The notes under the pieces were generated by a model. It was not told the origin of the DNA. It was given only the letters and a program-made list of their open reading frames with translations, and did no database searches. From assembly GCA_017883405.1 (NCBI GenBank), contig JADGNO010000073.1, forward strand, positions 1 to 34,708: a stretch of 34,708 nucleotides of DNA, given 5' to 3'. Shown piece by piece: positions 1 to 9,355 of the stretch; position 1 is the first letter of the stretch; each line of letters starts with the position of its first letter. Source of the DNA: Occallatibacter sp. (lineage in GTDB: Bacteria > Acidobacteriota > Terriglobia > Terriglobales > Acidobacteriaceae). The translations under genes were made by a program, and so were the position numbers.

Positions 1-211
1 AAAAGAATCATAACCACGGCGTATCTGTTCCTTTCAGATCTCAAAGCTTTGTTGGGGTCTTCGGGGTGGCGGATTTCTCACGCGCACGCACCCAAAGCAA
101 AGGCCAGACTTTTAGTCCGGCCAGGGCAAGACTCAACACCTAAGTATCGCTGAAATGGCGGATTTGGGCAAGTTTCGGTGCTTGTCCCTCGAGTGCCGGA
201 CGGGCCAAAAC

Positions 212-622
212 TCATGCATTCCGGGGCTTTTGGCGCAGGAGGACACCAACAATCAGGCCGGCGGCCACGGACTTTGCAATGGCTGCAAAGAACCAGGCCC
301 AAGCCATGGTTAACGGGATCGGCGAGTGAATATAAGTGCCGAGACCGACGGCTACGCCAAGGGCCAGGCCAGTGAGGGCGCCAAATGCGATGCCGGTACC
401 GAGCGTTCTCGGACGCACGAGCCACGCGTAGGTGGCTACAAATGTGCCGAGCAGCACCAACCGGACCGCGAAGACCAGCGTCACGTTCATTTGGTTCAGT
501 GGCCGCCAAAGGCTGGTGTTCTGCTGGTAGAGCGGTGCCAGGAAGTGATTGTGCAGCAGCATATCGGCCAGTATCCACACCACAAGGATCAGGAACGAAG
601 CCAGCAGTGTTCGCTTTGCCAT
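212..622 (-). CDS. small integral membrane protein, unknown function (ORF track extends to 715; start MAKRTLLASF preferred)
   Basis: ORF with about four hydrophobic segments (LLASFLILVVWILADML, VTLVFAVRLVLLGTFVATYAWLV, GIAFGALTGLALGVAVGLGTYI, MAWAWFFAAIAKSVAAGLIVGVLL); the N-terminal 31 aa of the longest ORF are not membrane-protein-like. Confidence 0.7.
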   Translation of the reverse strand: MAKRTLLASFLILVVWILADMLLHNHFLAPLYQQNTSLWRPLNQMNVTLVFAVRLVLLGTFVATYAWLVRPRTLGTGIAFGALTGLALGVAVGLGTYIHSPIPLTMAWAWFFAAIAKSVAAGLIVGVLLRQKPRNA

Positions 623-734
623 GTTTGTCTTACCTCGAGAGCGGCGTTTCGCCGAATCTACACAGCGACCTGAAACCGCGCCTGATACATTAACAGCAAA
701 TCGGCGGTACTCCAATTCATTTTCAATTCTGGAG

Positions 735-1466
735 ATGGCCGGGGCGTGTGCTGTGAATCGTGAATATCACAAAGGACCGTCCGCCGGTCTGGGCCGCATG
801 ATGGAGATGCTGGTTTTCGGCCATGCGGGACTGCCGGTGCTGGCGTTCCCAACCTCGGCTGGGCGTTTTTACGATTTTGAAGATAACGGCATGGTGGATG
901 CGCTCGCGCCGAAGATTGAGGCTGGGCATCTGCAGTTGTTCTGCGTGGATTCTGTTGACGCCGAAAGCTGGTACAGCCGGCTGCTTCCGCCGCGGCTCCG
1001 CGTGGCGCGCCACCTGCAATACGAGCGCTACATCCTGGACGAGGTTGTGCCCGCGGTTCGCGGCAGAAACGATCACGCGTCGCTGCTGGCCATGGGGTGC
1101 AGCCTGGGTGGGTATCATGCCGTGAACATTGCCCTGCGGCATCCCGACACAATTACCGGATTCCTGTCGCTCTCCGGCGTGTTTGACCTGACAGGTTTTC
1201 TTGACGGTTATTACGACCAGGATTGCTACTTCAATTTGCCTACGCACTACCTGCCAAACCTGACAGAGCCGTGGTATCTGGACCGCTTTAAGCGCAATCA
1301 CAATTATGTTCTCGCCACTGGCTGGGATGACCAATGTCTTGCGCAGAACCAGACTTTGGCCACGGTGTTTGCAGCAAAAGCGATTCCGCACCAGCTTTTT
1401 ATCTGGGACGAGAAAGACTCACATAACTGGCCAACGTGGCAAAGAATGGCCAGGAAATACCTTTAG
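735..1466 (+). CDS. putative serine esterase, alpha/beta hydrolase fold (esterase family protein); start uncertain (735 ATG or 753 GTG, VNREYHKG...)
   Basis: GCSLGG nucleophile elbow, FGHAGLPVLAFPTSAGRFYDFED, FIWDEKDSHNWPTW C-terminal His region. Confidence 0.85.
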   Translation: MAGACAVNREYHKGPSAGLGRMMEMLVFGHAGLPVLAFPTSAGRFYDFEDNGMVDALAPKIEAGHLQLFCVDSVDAESWYSRLLPPRLRVARHLQYERYILDEVVPAVRGRNDHASLLAMGCSLGGYHAVNIALRHPDTITGFLSLSGVFDLTGFLDGYYDQDCYFNLPTHYLPNLTEPWYLDRFKRNHNYVLATGWDDQCLAQNQTLATVFAAKAIPHQLFIWDEKDSHNWPTWQRMARKYL

Positions 1467-1534
1467 CAGCCCAGCAGAATTCTTGAAGCCGGGGACCGAT
1501 CTGCGCGCTCAAATAGTTTTCAGGAGATGAACTC

Positions 1535-2017
1535 ATGAGCAAGGAAAATCCTTACGACAAATATCTCGACGGACGATCAGTGGAAGCCATACTTGCTTCC
1601 ACTTCCTGCGCGCTGGCGTCCGCTCTAGCCGCCATCAGCCCTGAGAAGCACTCCGCGCCGATTGCGCCGGGCAAGTGGAGCCCCGCAGAGATCGTGAGCC
1701 ATCTTGCCGATTGCGAGATTGCGCACGGGTGGCGCCTGCGGCAGATTCTTGCCGAGGACTCGCCGCTGCTGCAGCCGTTCGATCAAGAGAAGTGGGCAGC
1801 AACGTACAGCGGGTTAACGGCTGCGAGCGCGCTTGAAACGTTCACTGCGCTACGTGCCTGGAACCTGCAACTTATCAGGAAGTCTTTGCCCGGTGCGGCC
1901 AATCGCGCAGGCACACATCCGGAGCGTGGCCGGGTTACGTTTCAAACAATTGTTGAAACGATGGCTGGTCACGATCTGAACCATCTTGGACAACTGACCA
2001 GGGCAGCAGGCGCGTAA
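1535..2017 (+). CDS. DinB family protein (DinB_2-like, putative metal-dependent four-helix bundle)
   Basis: WSPAEIVSHLADCEIAHGWRLRQIL and TMAGHDLNHLGQL metal-ligand-type His motifs; SD aggaga upstream of the ATG. Confidence 0.85.
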   Translation: MSKENPYDKYLDGRSVEAILASTSCALASALAAISPEKHSAPIAPGKWSPAEIVSHLADCEIAHGWRLRQILAEDSPLLQPFDQEKWAATYSGLTAASALETFTALRAWNLQLIRKSLPGAANRAGTHPERGRVTFQTIVETMAGHDLNHLGQLTRAAGA

Positions 2018-2053
2018 CCGCAAATCCGTACGATTGAATTCTGCTGAACGACA

Positions 2054-2088
2054 AGGGCCCGGGTGCGCGTTGCCGCACCACGGGCCCT
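2054..2088. terminator. GC-rich bidirectional terminator-like hairpin between convergent genes
   Basis: AGGGCCCG-GGTGCG-cgttgc-CGCACC-(a)-CGGGCCCT; 14 bp stem with a single bulge, located just after the DinB gene and before the convergent small ORF. Confidence 0.75.
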
Positions 2089-2119
2089 GGGTAGTCCTAT
2101 TCGTCCTCGAGCACTCTAG

Positions 2120-2314
2120 TTATTTCGATTTCTTACCTGGCTTTGCTTGCTGCTCAACCTGGCCCGGCTTCTCCTTGCTGTGCTTGTTGTGATGGGCCAC
2201 GGCTTTGGCTACCTCCTCCGGCGTCAGTTTGCTCACGGCGGGAATATGCAGGACGTCGTCGCTGACGGACGTCGCCGGTTGGTTGCTGGATTTGATCGCG
2301 TTCGAATTCTCCAT
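2120..2314 (-). CDS. small Lys-rich hydrophilic protein, unknown
   Basis: 64 aa ORF MENSNAIKSSNQPATSVSDDVLHIPAVSKLTPEEVAKAVAHHNKHSKEKPGQVEQQAKPGKKSK with a strong SD (GGAGGAAATTC-ATG) on the minus strand. Confidence 0.6.
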   Translation of the reverse strand: MENSNAIKSSNQPATSVSDDVLHIPAVSKLTPEEVAKAVAHHNKHSKEKPGQVEQQAKPGKKSK

Positions 2315-2761
2315 GAATTTCCTCCATTTGGTTTGGCAGGCCCCTCTCTGAACTTTGGCTCTTCAGCACAAAGACAGGATCCTGCTATTCCGGGTGGAAC
2401 GTGCCTGAGGCGGCGTAAGAATGGACTGCGCTTCACGAAGCCAACCACTTGCTCCGTCTCTTGCGCCCGGGTGGAAGCAAGCGTCATGAAAAACCCTGAC
2501 AGCTTGGCTCCACGCGATAAGCATAGTCCTCTTCTGGCCCGGCGAAGTGGTCAATTGAAGACATAATTCACACCGTGAATTGGTTGCCTGATCGAAGCAA
2601 GTGGTTGATTGGGAGGAAGTCGATTCAGCTGTAAGGCCCAGAGACATTTCCATTTATCTGAAGTCAAATTACTCAGCATTCTTTTTTGCTTTTCTGCAAG
2701 ATTCGCAGGTGACGCCGTTCTCAGGTAAACAGGCCGCTCTCGCGCAGCCCGAGGAGGATTC

Positions 2762-4999
2762 ATGCGTCACGTTGCACTCGCAGTTACTCTGTCCCTGTTC
2801 ACTTCGACTTTGCCTGCGCAGACCGCGGGCACCGCTGTGAAACCCAAGCCGGTAAGCACAATCGAGCCCGGCGCTCCGGCTGCCATCAAAGACCTGCCGG
2901 TACGCAAGGTCGTGCTCTATAAGAACGGTGTCGGGTACTTTGAACACTCTGGAACCGTAAGTGGAAACCAGCGCGTTTCCATCGACTTTACCTCGCCGCA
3001 ACTGAACGATGTGTTGCAGTCGCTAACGGTGCTGGACCAGGGCGGCGGCCGAATTTCGGGCATCAACTATAACTCCACTACGCCGCTGTCAGAGCAGCTT
3101 AAAACGCTGTCGCTTGGAATGGGAGAAGATCCGAGCGCTGCGGAGTTATACCAATCACTTCGAGGTCAACGGGTCGAAATCACAGGCTGTCCCAGTGGCT
3201 CGATCATGGGGCGCCTAATGTCGATCGAATCACGCACGGAGCGGTCCGGAGCCGGCAATGCCTCTGATGGTGGCTCGGCTGGCGCGGCCACAATGGAGAA
3301 GTTCTATTTGACTGTGGTCGCCGGTACGGGTGCGGTGCGAGTGATTGAACTGACGCCGCAATTGAGCGTGCGTCCGCTGGACGCAAACCTGCAGGGCCAG
3401 CTTGATCGCTATCTTGAACTTCTAAGCACGACACACAGCAACGGTCTGCGGCACCTGACTCTGAACGCGCTCGGCCAAGGACAGCGTGAGCTTTCAGTCA
3501 GCTATATCAGCGAAGTGCCGGTGTGGAAGTCCACTTACCGTATCGTCTTTCCGCGCGAAGGTGACGGCAAAGCGATACTGCAGGGCTGGGTAGTGGTGGA
3601 CAACACGGTCGGCGCAGACTGGGAGAACGTACAGCTTTCGCTGGTTGCAGGTGCTCCGCAAAGCTTTATTCAGCCGCTGTCGCAGCCACTTTATACGCGC
3701 CGGGCAGAGATACCGATTGCGACAGAGGCGCAACTGTCACCGCAGACGCATGAGGCGGCGGAATCGAGAGATAAACTTCAGGCAACTGATAGCACAACGT
3801 TGGCCTTAAAAGGCAAGATGCCCGGGTCGGTTTCGCAATCGGTAATGGTGAATGGAGCGATGAGTTCCGGCTCCGGTGGTGGTATTGGTTCAGGTTCGGG
3901 GGGCGGCTATGGTGCTGGAAGCGGTTGGAACACTGGCGGCGGTGTAGTACTACAAAATGGCATTGGCCTCGCAGCCAATCTGTATCGACCCACCGACGCA
4001 TTTCAGGCCGGGGATGTTGCGACGAACGCGTTCGATGATTTCTTCCAGTACACTCTTGCTCAACCGGTCACGATCCACAAGAACGAATCGGCGATGGTTC
4101 CGATTCTGCAGGAGTCGCTACCTGCGGAGCATATAACCCTGTGGAGCCCGCGTGAAACGATTCCGTTGCGGGCGGTCTGGCTTGAAAACACTTCCAAATT
4201 GACTCTCGATGCAGGTAGCTTCTCCATCTTCGAGAACGGAGAATTCGCCGGCGAAGGGCTTCTCGATCCGATTCATCCCGGTGAGAAGCGGCTGCTGTCT
4301 TATGCGGCGGATCAAGCTGTGCGCGTTCGCATTGCCGATCGCGACAGCCGGCGTACTCTCAGCCACATCGAGATACGCAAGGGCGTCATCATTGAGACGC
4401 ACATGGATGTCGCGTCGCAAACCTACGCGGCGGTGAACTCCGCCGACGAAGCGCGCGAGGTATTGCTTGAACATCCGCGCCGCACCAACGGGTGGTCACT
4501 CGATGACGGCATCAAAGCTGACGAGACTACACCAACTCTGTATCGATTCAAAGTGCCGGTGGCTGCGCACGCGACAGCAAAGCTTGAGGTGCGCGAGCAT
4601 GGTCCGGAATTTACGCGGGTAGACCTGAATGCCAATCAGAACCAGACGCAATATCTGCTCGATCTGGTAAAACGCGTGCTGAATGCTATGGACAAATTAC
4701 AGCCGGTAATCGACGCCCAGACCGCCGTAGCGACTTTGGACTCAAAGCTCGGTGAATCGAAGAAAGCTGAGGAACAGGCTGCGGTCGATGAGGGGCGTGC
4801 CCGAGATAATCTCACGGCTCTTAAAGGCAATGAGGCTGCAAAGCGATTCATCGACGAACTTAACCGCGCCGAAGATGCATTGCAGTTGGCTCGTAAGCAA
4901 ACGGCGAATCTGGAGCAGCAAAAACAAAGTGCGTTGGCCAGGCTGAACGCCACTATCGCCGCCCTCAGCTTTGACTGGAGCGTGACCGTGGAGAAGTAG
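2762..4999 (+). CDS. DUF4139-type conserved protein, secreted/periplasmic
   Basis: N-terminal signal peptide (MRHVALAVTLSLFTSTLPAQT), VRKVVLYKNGVGYFEHSGTV start, VSYISEVPVWKSTYRIVF, C-terminal coiled coil; SD gaggagg. Confidence 0.8.
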   Translation: MRHVALAVTLSLFTSTLPAQTAGTAVKPKPVSTIEPGAPAAIKDLPVRKVVLYKNGVGYFEHSGTVSGNQRVSIDFTSPQLNDVLQSLTVLDQGGGRISGINYNSTTPLSEQLKTLSLGMGEDPSAAELYQSLRGQRVEITGCPSGSIMGRLMSIESRTERSGAGNASDGGSAGAATMEKFYLTVVAGTGAVRVIELTPQLSVRPLDANLQGQLDRYLELLSTTHSNGLRHLTLNALGQGQRELSVSYISEVPVWKSTYRIVFPREGDGKAILQGWVVVDNTVGADWENVQLSLVAGAPQSFIQPLSQPLYTRRAEIPIATEAQLSPQTHEAAESRDKLQATDSTTLALKGKMPGSVSQSVMVNGAMSSGSGGGIGSGSGGGYGAGSGWNTGGGVVLQNGIGLAANLYRPTDAFQAGDVATNAFDDFFQYTLAQPVTIHKNESAMVPILQESLPAEHITLWSPRETIPLRAVWLENTSKLTLDAGSFSIFENGEFAGEGLLDPIHPGEKRLLSYAADQAVRVRIADRDSRRTLSHIEIRKGVIIETHMDVASQTYAAVNSADEAREVLLEHPRRTNGWSLDDGIKADETTPTLYRFKVPVAAHATAKLEVREHGPEFTRVDLNANQNQTQYLLDLVKRVLNAMDKLQPVIDAQTAVATLDSKLGESKKAEEQAAVDEGRARDNLTALKGNEAAKRFIDELNRAEDALQLARKQTANLEQQKQSALARLNATIAALSFDWSVTVEK

Positions 5000-5253
5000 T
5001 CGACCTTCTCTTTTCTAAATCACCGGGAAGCTGGAAGGCGCTTGCCGGCCAACCCGCGAAGTGACATTCCTCTTAAACCGCGCGGCCAGAGGCACTCACG
5101 AGCGTCTAGCTCGGGGGCGCGTACCCATCGTGCGCTTGGCCTTCAATCAGTTATTTGTACAACCACGCCAAACAAATCTAATCAGCCCAAATCAATGTAT
5201 TTTGGCCGTATAGAAGCCCCAAAGCCATGGAGTGTTAGCATCAAAGGTGACAG

Positions 5254-6909
5254 ATGCAAACAAAAAAACTGAAAATTATTCCCCTGGGTGGCCTGGGCGA
5301 GTTCGGCATGAACTGCCTGGCGCTGCGCTGGGAAGACGACATTATCGTAATTGACGCCGGCCTCATGTTTCCGGAGACGGAGTTGCTTGGCGTTGACATT
5401 GTGGTACCCGATATCACCTACCTGATTGAGAACAAGCAGCATGTGCGCGCCATTGTTCTTACCCATGGCCACGAAGATCACATTGGTGGATTGCCGTGGA
5501 TTCTGAGCGAGATCAAGGTGCCGGTGTACGCCACTGAGTTCACGCTAGCCTACGTTGAAGGCAAGCTTGAAGAGCACGGACTGCTTGACGAGATCGAGCT
5601 GATCGAGATCGCGCCCAAAGAGAAGTTCACCATTGGGCCATTCACGATCGAGCCCATTCGCGTTACTCATTCGCTGGTGGACTGCGTTGCGCTGGCCGTT
5701 GAAACGCCTGTAGGCATCGTGATTCACACTGGCGATTTCAAGATCGACCTGGCGCCCCTCGACGACAACGCGTTCGATCTGCACACATTTGCTGAATACG
5801 GCAAGCGCGGCGTGCTGGTGTTACTGCAGGACTCCACCAACGTGGAGCGCCCCGGGTATACGCCCAGCGAGCGCGCCGTGATTCCGCGCCTCGACGAAGT
5901 TTTTTCGCGCACCAAGAAGAAGCTCTTTTTCAGTTGCTTCTCGTCGTCCATTTATCGCATTCGTATTGCCATGGAGCTGGCGCGTTCTCATGCGCGCAAA
6001 GTTGTTGTGCTGGGCCGTTCCATGATGGAAAGCACTGAGATTGCGCAAGACCTTGGCTATCTCGATATTCCGCCGGGCCTGATTATTCAGCCGGGGCAGA
6101 TGCGCGACTTTCCTCCCGAACAGCTGATGTTATTGATTAGCGGCACGCAGGGCGAGCCGATGAGCGCACTCAGCCGCGCCGCCGTTGACAACCACAAGCA
6201 TGCACGCGTGGATGCCGGCGATACCGTGGTGCTCAGCTCGCGCATTATTCCGGGTAACGAAAAGGCCATCGGCCGCGTGATGGATCACCTGTACCGTCGC
6301 GATGCCAACGTAATTGCCGACGATGGCCTCAATGGGCTGATTCACGTGAGCGGCCACGGCAGCCAGGAAGAGATGCGCCTGCTCATCAATCTTGTGCGCC
6401 CGAAGTTCTTCATTCCCGTGCACGGTGACTACCGCAACCTGCGCCGCCATGCGCATTTGGCCATGGAGACCGGTTCAGTGGAGCACGCGATGGTGATTGA
6501 AGACGGCGATGTGCTGGAAGTGGACAAGAACGACGCGCGCAAGAAAGACAAAGTAACGGCAGGGCGCATCCTCATCGACTCAGGCTCAACAAACGAAGTG
6601 GTTGAAGACCTGATTATTCGCGATCGCCGCATCTTGTCTGAAGACGGCATTGTGCTGGCTGTGCTGGCTATTAATAAGCGCACTGGAAAGATCGAGCAGC
6701 AACCTGAAGTCGTAATGCGCGGATTTGGCGGCGCCGATATCACAGAGCAAGCGCGCCAGCAGATGCTGAATACGCTCGACGGCCTGAACACCGAACAAAA
6801 AGCCGATTATGGATTGGTGAAGGAGAAGGTTCGCGCCGATCTAAAGCGCCTGATCCAGAAGACGACCGGTCGCCGGCCTATGATTATGCCGGTGATTCTG
6901 GAACTGTAA
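5254..6909 (+). CDS. rnj: ribonuclease J (metallo-beta-lactamase/beta-CASP RNase)
   Basis: LTHGHEDHIGGLPW metal motif, IIPLGGLGEFGMNC start, ISGTQGEPMSALSR, HVSGHGSQEEMRLLINLVRPKFFIPVHGDYR. Confidence 0.97.
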   Translation: MQTKKLKIIPLGGLGEFGMNCLALRWEDDIIVIDAGLMFPETELLGVDIVVPDITYLIENKQHVRAIVLTHGHEDHIGGLPWILSEIKVPVYATEFTLAYVEGKLEEHGLLDEIELIEIAPKEKFTIGPFTIEPIRVTHSLVDCVALAVETPVGIVIHTGDFKIDLAPLDDNAFDLHTFAEYGKRGVLVLLQDSTNVERPGYTPSERAVIPRLDEVFSRTKKKLFFSCFSSSIYRIRIAMELARSHARKVVVLGRSMMESTEIAQDLGYLDIPPGLIIQPGQMRDFPPEQLMLLISGTQGEPMSALSRAAVDNHKHARVDAGDTVVLSSRIIPGNEKAIGRVMDHLYRRDANVIADDGLNGLIHVSGHGSQEEMRLLINLVRPKFFIPVHGDYRNLRRHAHLAMETGSVEHAMVIEDGDVLEVDKNDARKKDKVTAGRILIDSGSTNEVVEDLIIRDRRILSEDGIVLAVLAINKRTGKIEQQPEVVMRGFGGADITEQARQQMLNTLDGLNTEQKADYGLVKEKVRADLKRLIQKTTGRRPMIMPVILEL

Positions 6910-6927
6910 TCGGGGTTGTAAATCCAC

Positions 6928-7398
6928 TTATTGAGTCAGGTTGTTTTGGCAGGCAATAAAGCTTCGCGGGCGGCATGGCGCCGTACCGCAATCTTTTTTG
7001 ATTGCTGCTTTACCGCCCTTGGCAGACGCGGTTCCGATGCGATCGATTCTCTCCGCTGAAGCGTGCGGCAATTTGATGGGATGCAGTTTGAAGCAGTTCT
7101 TCTCCCCCGGAATCATCAGCATGGGAATGGGCGCACGGCATGATCGCTCGTGAAATACCTTTGCCTCAAGCCATGAGCTCAACCGCGAATCGAAGATTTG
7201 GGGCTGGCCTTGCCAGAACTCTGGCGGGAGCGCGCAATGAATCTGTATATGCCCCAGGTGCAGTTCAATTCCATCAGCCTGTCGTTTGAAGAAGCGGCGC
7301 GCATTGCGAGTACCGATGTAGAGACCGGTAGTGCCGCGCCCAAATGACTGCGTTCGTACTACGATGGCCCACCTCCGTTGCGACGTTCGCCAATACAA
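6928..7398 (-). CDS. conserved hypothetical protein, paralog of 8230..8649 (start uncertain, TTG in ORF track)
   Basis: VVRTQSFGRGTTGLYIGTRNARRFFKRQADGIELHLGHIQIHCALPPEFWQGQPQIFDSRLSSWLEAKVFHERSC aligns throughout with the second copy. Confidence 0.7.
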   Translation of the reverse strand: MYWRTSQRRWAIVVRTQSFGRGTTGLYIGTRNARRFFKRQADGIELHLGHIQIHCALPPEFWQGQPQIFDSRLSSWLEAKVFHERSCRAPIPMLMIPGEKNCFKLHPIKLPHASAERIDRIGTASAKGGKAAIKKDCGTAPCRPRSFIACQNNLTQ

Positions 7399-7611
7399 CC
7401 CGCTAACAAAGACACGAATGCCGAGAGCAACTGTTAAAGCAGCTTGAATGCGTTGAGGTAGTTTTCAGTTTACGAAACGATAGGTGTGTTTTGATCTTTG
7501 CCTGATCTTGATTCTGTGTCAAGCCATAGCGGACCGTTCACAGGCAGATTGTGCACTTGTTAGTACAATTAGCCCGCTTCATCGATCAAGTCAACGCTGA
7601 CTGACAGTGCA

Positions 7612-8205
7612 CTAAGCCGCAGCGCCGGTATGCGCTGAGCCCTTGGCAGCATGTTCTCGCAACGGCTTATTGTGCCCTGCCTGCCTGGTCATGTGCTGGC
7701 AACGGATGAACAAATCTTCAAGTTCAATGCGCGCATTGCCTTCAAAGTCGAGCAGACCGACGCCGGTATCGCGGCAAAGAGTCAGCAAATCGGCAGTAAA
7801 TCGCGGCGCAATGAGCACGGGCGTGGCATTCATGGCATGGTGCATGGCGCGGTCACACAAATTTATAAGGGATTGGTGTAACTGGCGCGGCTCGTCGTTC
7901 GGCACAACCATGCAGGCGAGCGTGCGCTCCCGTCCGTAGACTTGAATGAGAGCAACGATTTCGTGTTCGTCCTGCTGAGACTCGAAGTCAACAAGTTTAA
8001 CACCGGATACGTTTGACAAAACCGCCTTCAGCGCTTCCATCGCGCGCATTCTCTTCGATTCAATTCGACCTTGCATCTGCATATCCTGCTCCATAGCTTC
8101 CGCTTGTCGTCTTTCATGGGGGATTGCTGTTGTAATTGTTTTCGATGAATTGTTTGAAGATCGGAGCAGTTCGTGAAAATACTTGAATGCAGACTGCCCG
8201 ATCAT
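7612..8205 (-). CDS. hypothetical protein resembling the restriction-endonuclease-like part of AbiEi-type regulators (real start may be M at 8094)
   Basis: QDEHEIVALIQVYGRERTLACMVVPNDEPRQLHQSLINL ... PVLIAPRFTADLLTLCRDTGVGLLDFEGNARIELEDLFIR, similar to the '..APYISP..LC.E.GVGYLDLAGN..' pattern of those regulators. Confidence 0.65.
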   Translation of the reverse strand: MIGQSAFKYFHELLRSSNNSSKTITTAIPHERRQAEAMEQDMQMQGRIESKRMRAMEALKAVLSNVSGVKLVDFESQQDEHEIVALIQVYGRERTLACMVVPNDEPRQLHQSLINLCDRAMHHAMNATPVLIAPRFTADLLTLCRDTGVGLLDFEGNARIELEDLFIRCQHMTRQAGHNKPLREHAAKGSAHTGAAA

Positions 8206-8229
8206 TGATCGGTTGCCGATTACGTGTTG

Positions 8230-8649
8230 TCAGGCAACTCCAAGGACTGCCATGCAGTCTTCGGACACATTCGCATCATTTGCCGATTGAACTTCGTGTC
8301 GCGCAACTGGTTTTGATATCAGTCGATCCCGCCGGGCCTTCATGTTTGGATCGAGTGATGCCACCTTGAATGAATTTTTGCCTGCGGGAATCAACGCCAG
8401 CGGTACGGGCGTACGGCATGGCCTGTCGTGAAAATTTTTGGATTCCAGCCAATCGCACAAACGTGGATCGTGAATTTCCGGCTGGCCATCCCAGAACCGC
8501 GCCGTTAAACCACATTGGATCTGCAAATGATCCAACTGCAATTCGACTTCCTGGATGCGCTTTGAAAAATAGCGCCGCACGTTGTTAGCGCCGACGTACA
8601 GACCTGAAACGCGGAATCCGTCATATTGTGTCTTCACAACCATACTCAC
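8230..8649 (-). CDS. conserved hypothetical protein, paralog of 6928..7398
   Basis: MSMVVKTQYDGFRVSGLYVGANNVRRYFSKRIQEVELQLDHLQIQCGLTARFWDGQPEIHDPRLCDWLESKNFHDRPC; same motif order as the paralog; 24 bp upstream of the nuclease-like gene. Confidence 0.75.
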   Translation of the reverse strand: MSMVVKTQYDGFRVSGLYVGANNVRRYFSKRIQEVELQLDHLQIQCGLTARFWDGQPEIHDPRLCDWLESKNFHDRPCRTPVPLALIPAGKNSFKVASLDPNMKARRDRLISKPVARHEVQSANDANVSEDCMAVLGVA

Positions 8650-9355
8650 CTCTTATCGGCAACTGAGACTTTGAGGTTTAGTTTCAAAAAAACAGGTGTA
8701 GATCGCTCGTGCAGATGTCCCATCAAACGATCTGCCAAGAGCCACAACAGGGGTCCGATGAAATCGCCATACTTCTACGCCACTTAAAAATGATTCGGAC
8801 CCACAGATGCCTTGTGTCTCAATAGACGCGTGACGCGGCAAACAGGCACGTGCCGAGGCACCGATTCTTGCAATGTTCATTTCCGAATCAGGCCAAAGCA
8901 AAAGAAATGCACCAACCCGCATTGCGAGCAGGACATAAAAACCTGGACACGGTGTGCTGGCACATCAGAGTGTCGATCACACAGAAAGGGGAGCAAGTGG
9001 GGTCATGGCCGCTCGCGCCTCTCGGTTTAAAACCCTGACCGAGCGCGTTATCCCGAAGTCTTGCTGGGAGGATATTGACCCTGTTTTCCTCAGATGTCAA
9101 GACAGCAATTCGTGAAAATCCAAACCGTTCATGGTTTTTGTGTTGGGAATCGTCCGAAGACGAAGTTTCCACCATTTTCCACCGGATGAGAATTGAGATG
9201 CCTGTGAATTATTTCCGGGTTGCCAGTCGTCCGGCATATTCATGCCACTTGTTTGCAGCAGTTGACTTCTATTCAAGGCTGCAAGAATGTGGCGGTTTTG
9301 AAACGCGGGTTGCGCAAAGGCAGGTGGGAATTCGACAATTCTGCGAGGCAAGTTT

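Noticed and set aside
78-578. 166 aa minus-strand ORF at the window start
   Set aside because: Overlaps, in another frame, the better-supported membrane protein (212-622); Pro/Arg/Cys-rich shadow-like composition.
723-1391. 222 aa minus-strand ORF
   Set aside because: Antisense shadow of the esterase gene; no family motifs and low-plausibility composition.
8653-8922. 89 aa minus-strand ORF upstream of the paralog cluster
   Set aside because: No motifs, no convincing ribosome-binding site; likely chance ORF in the intergenic region.
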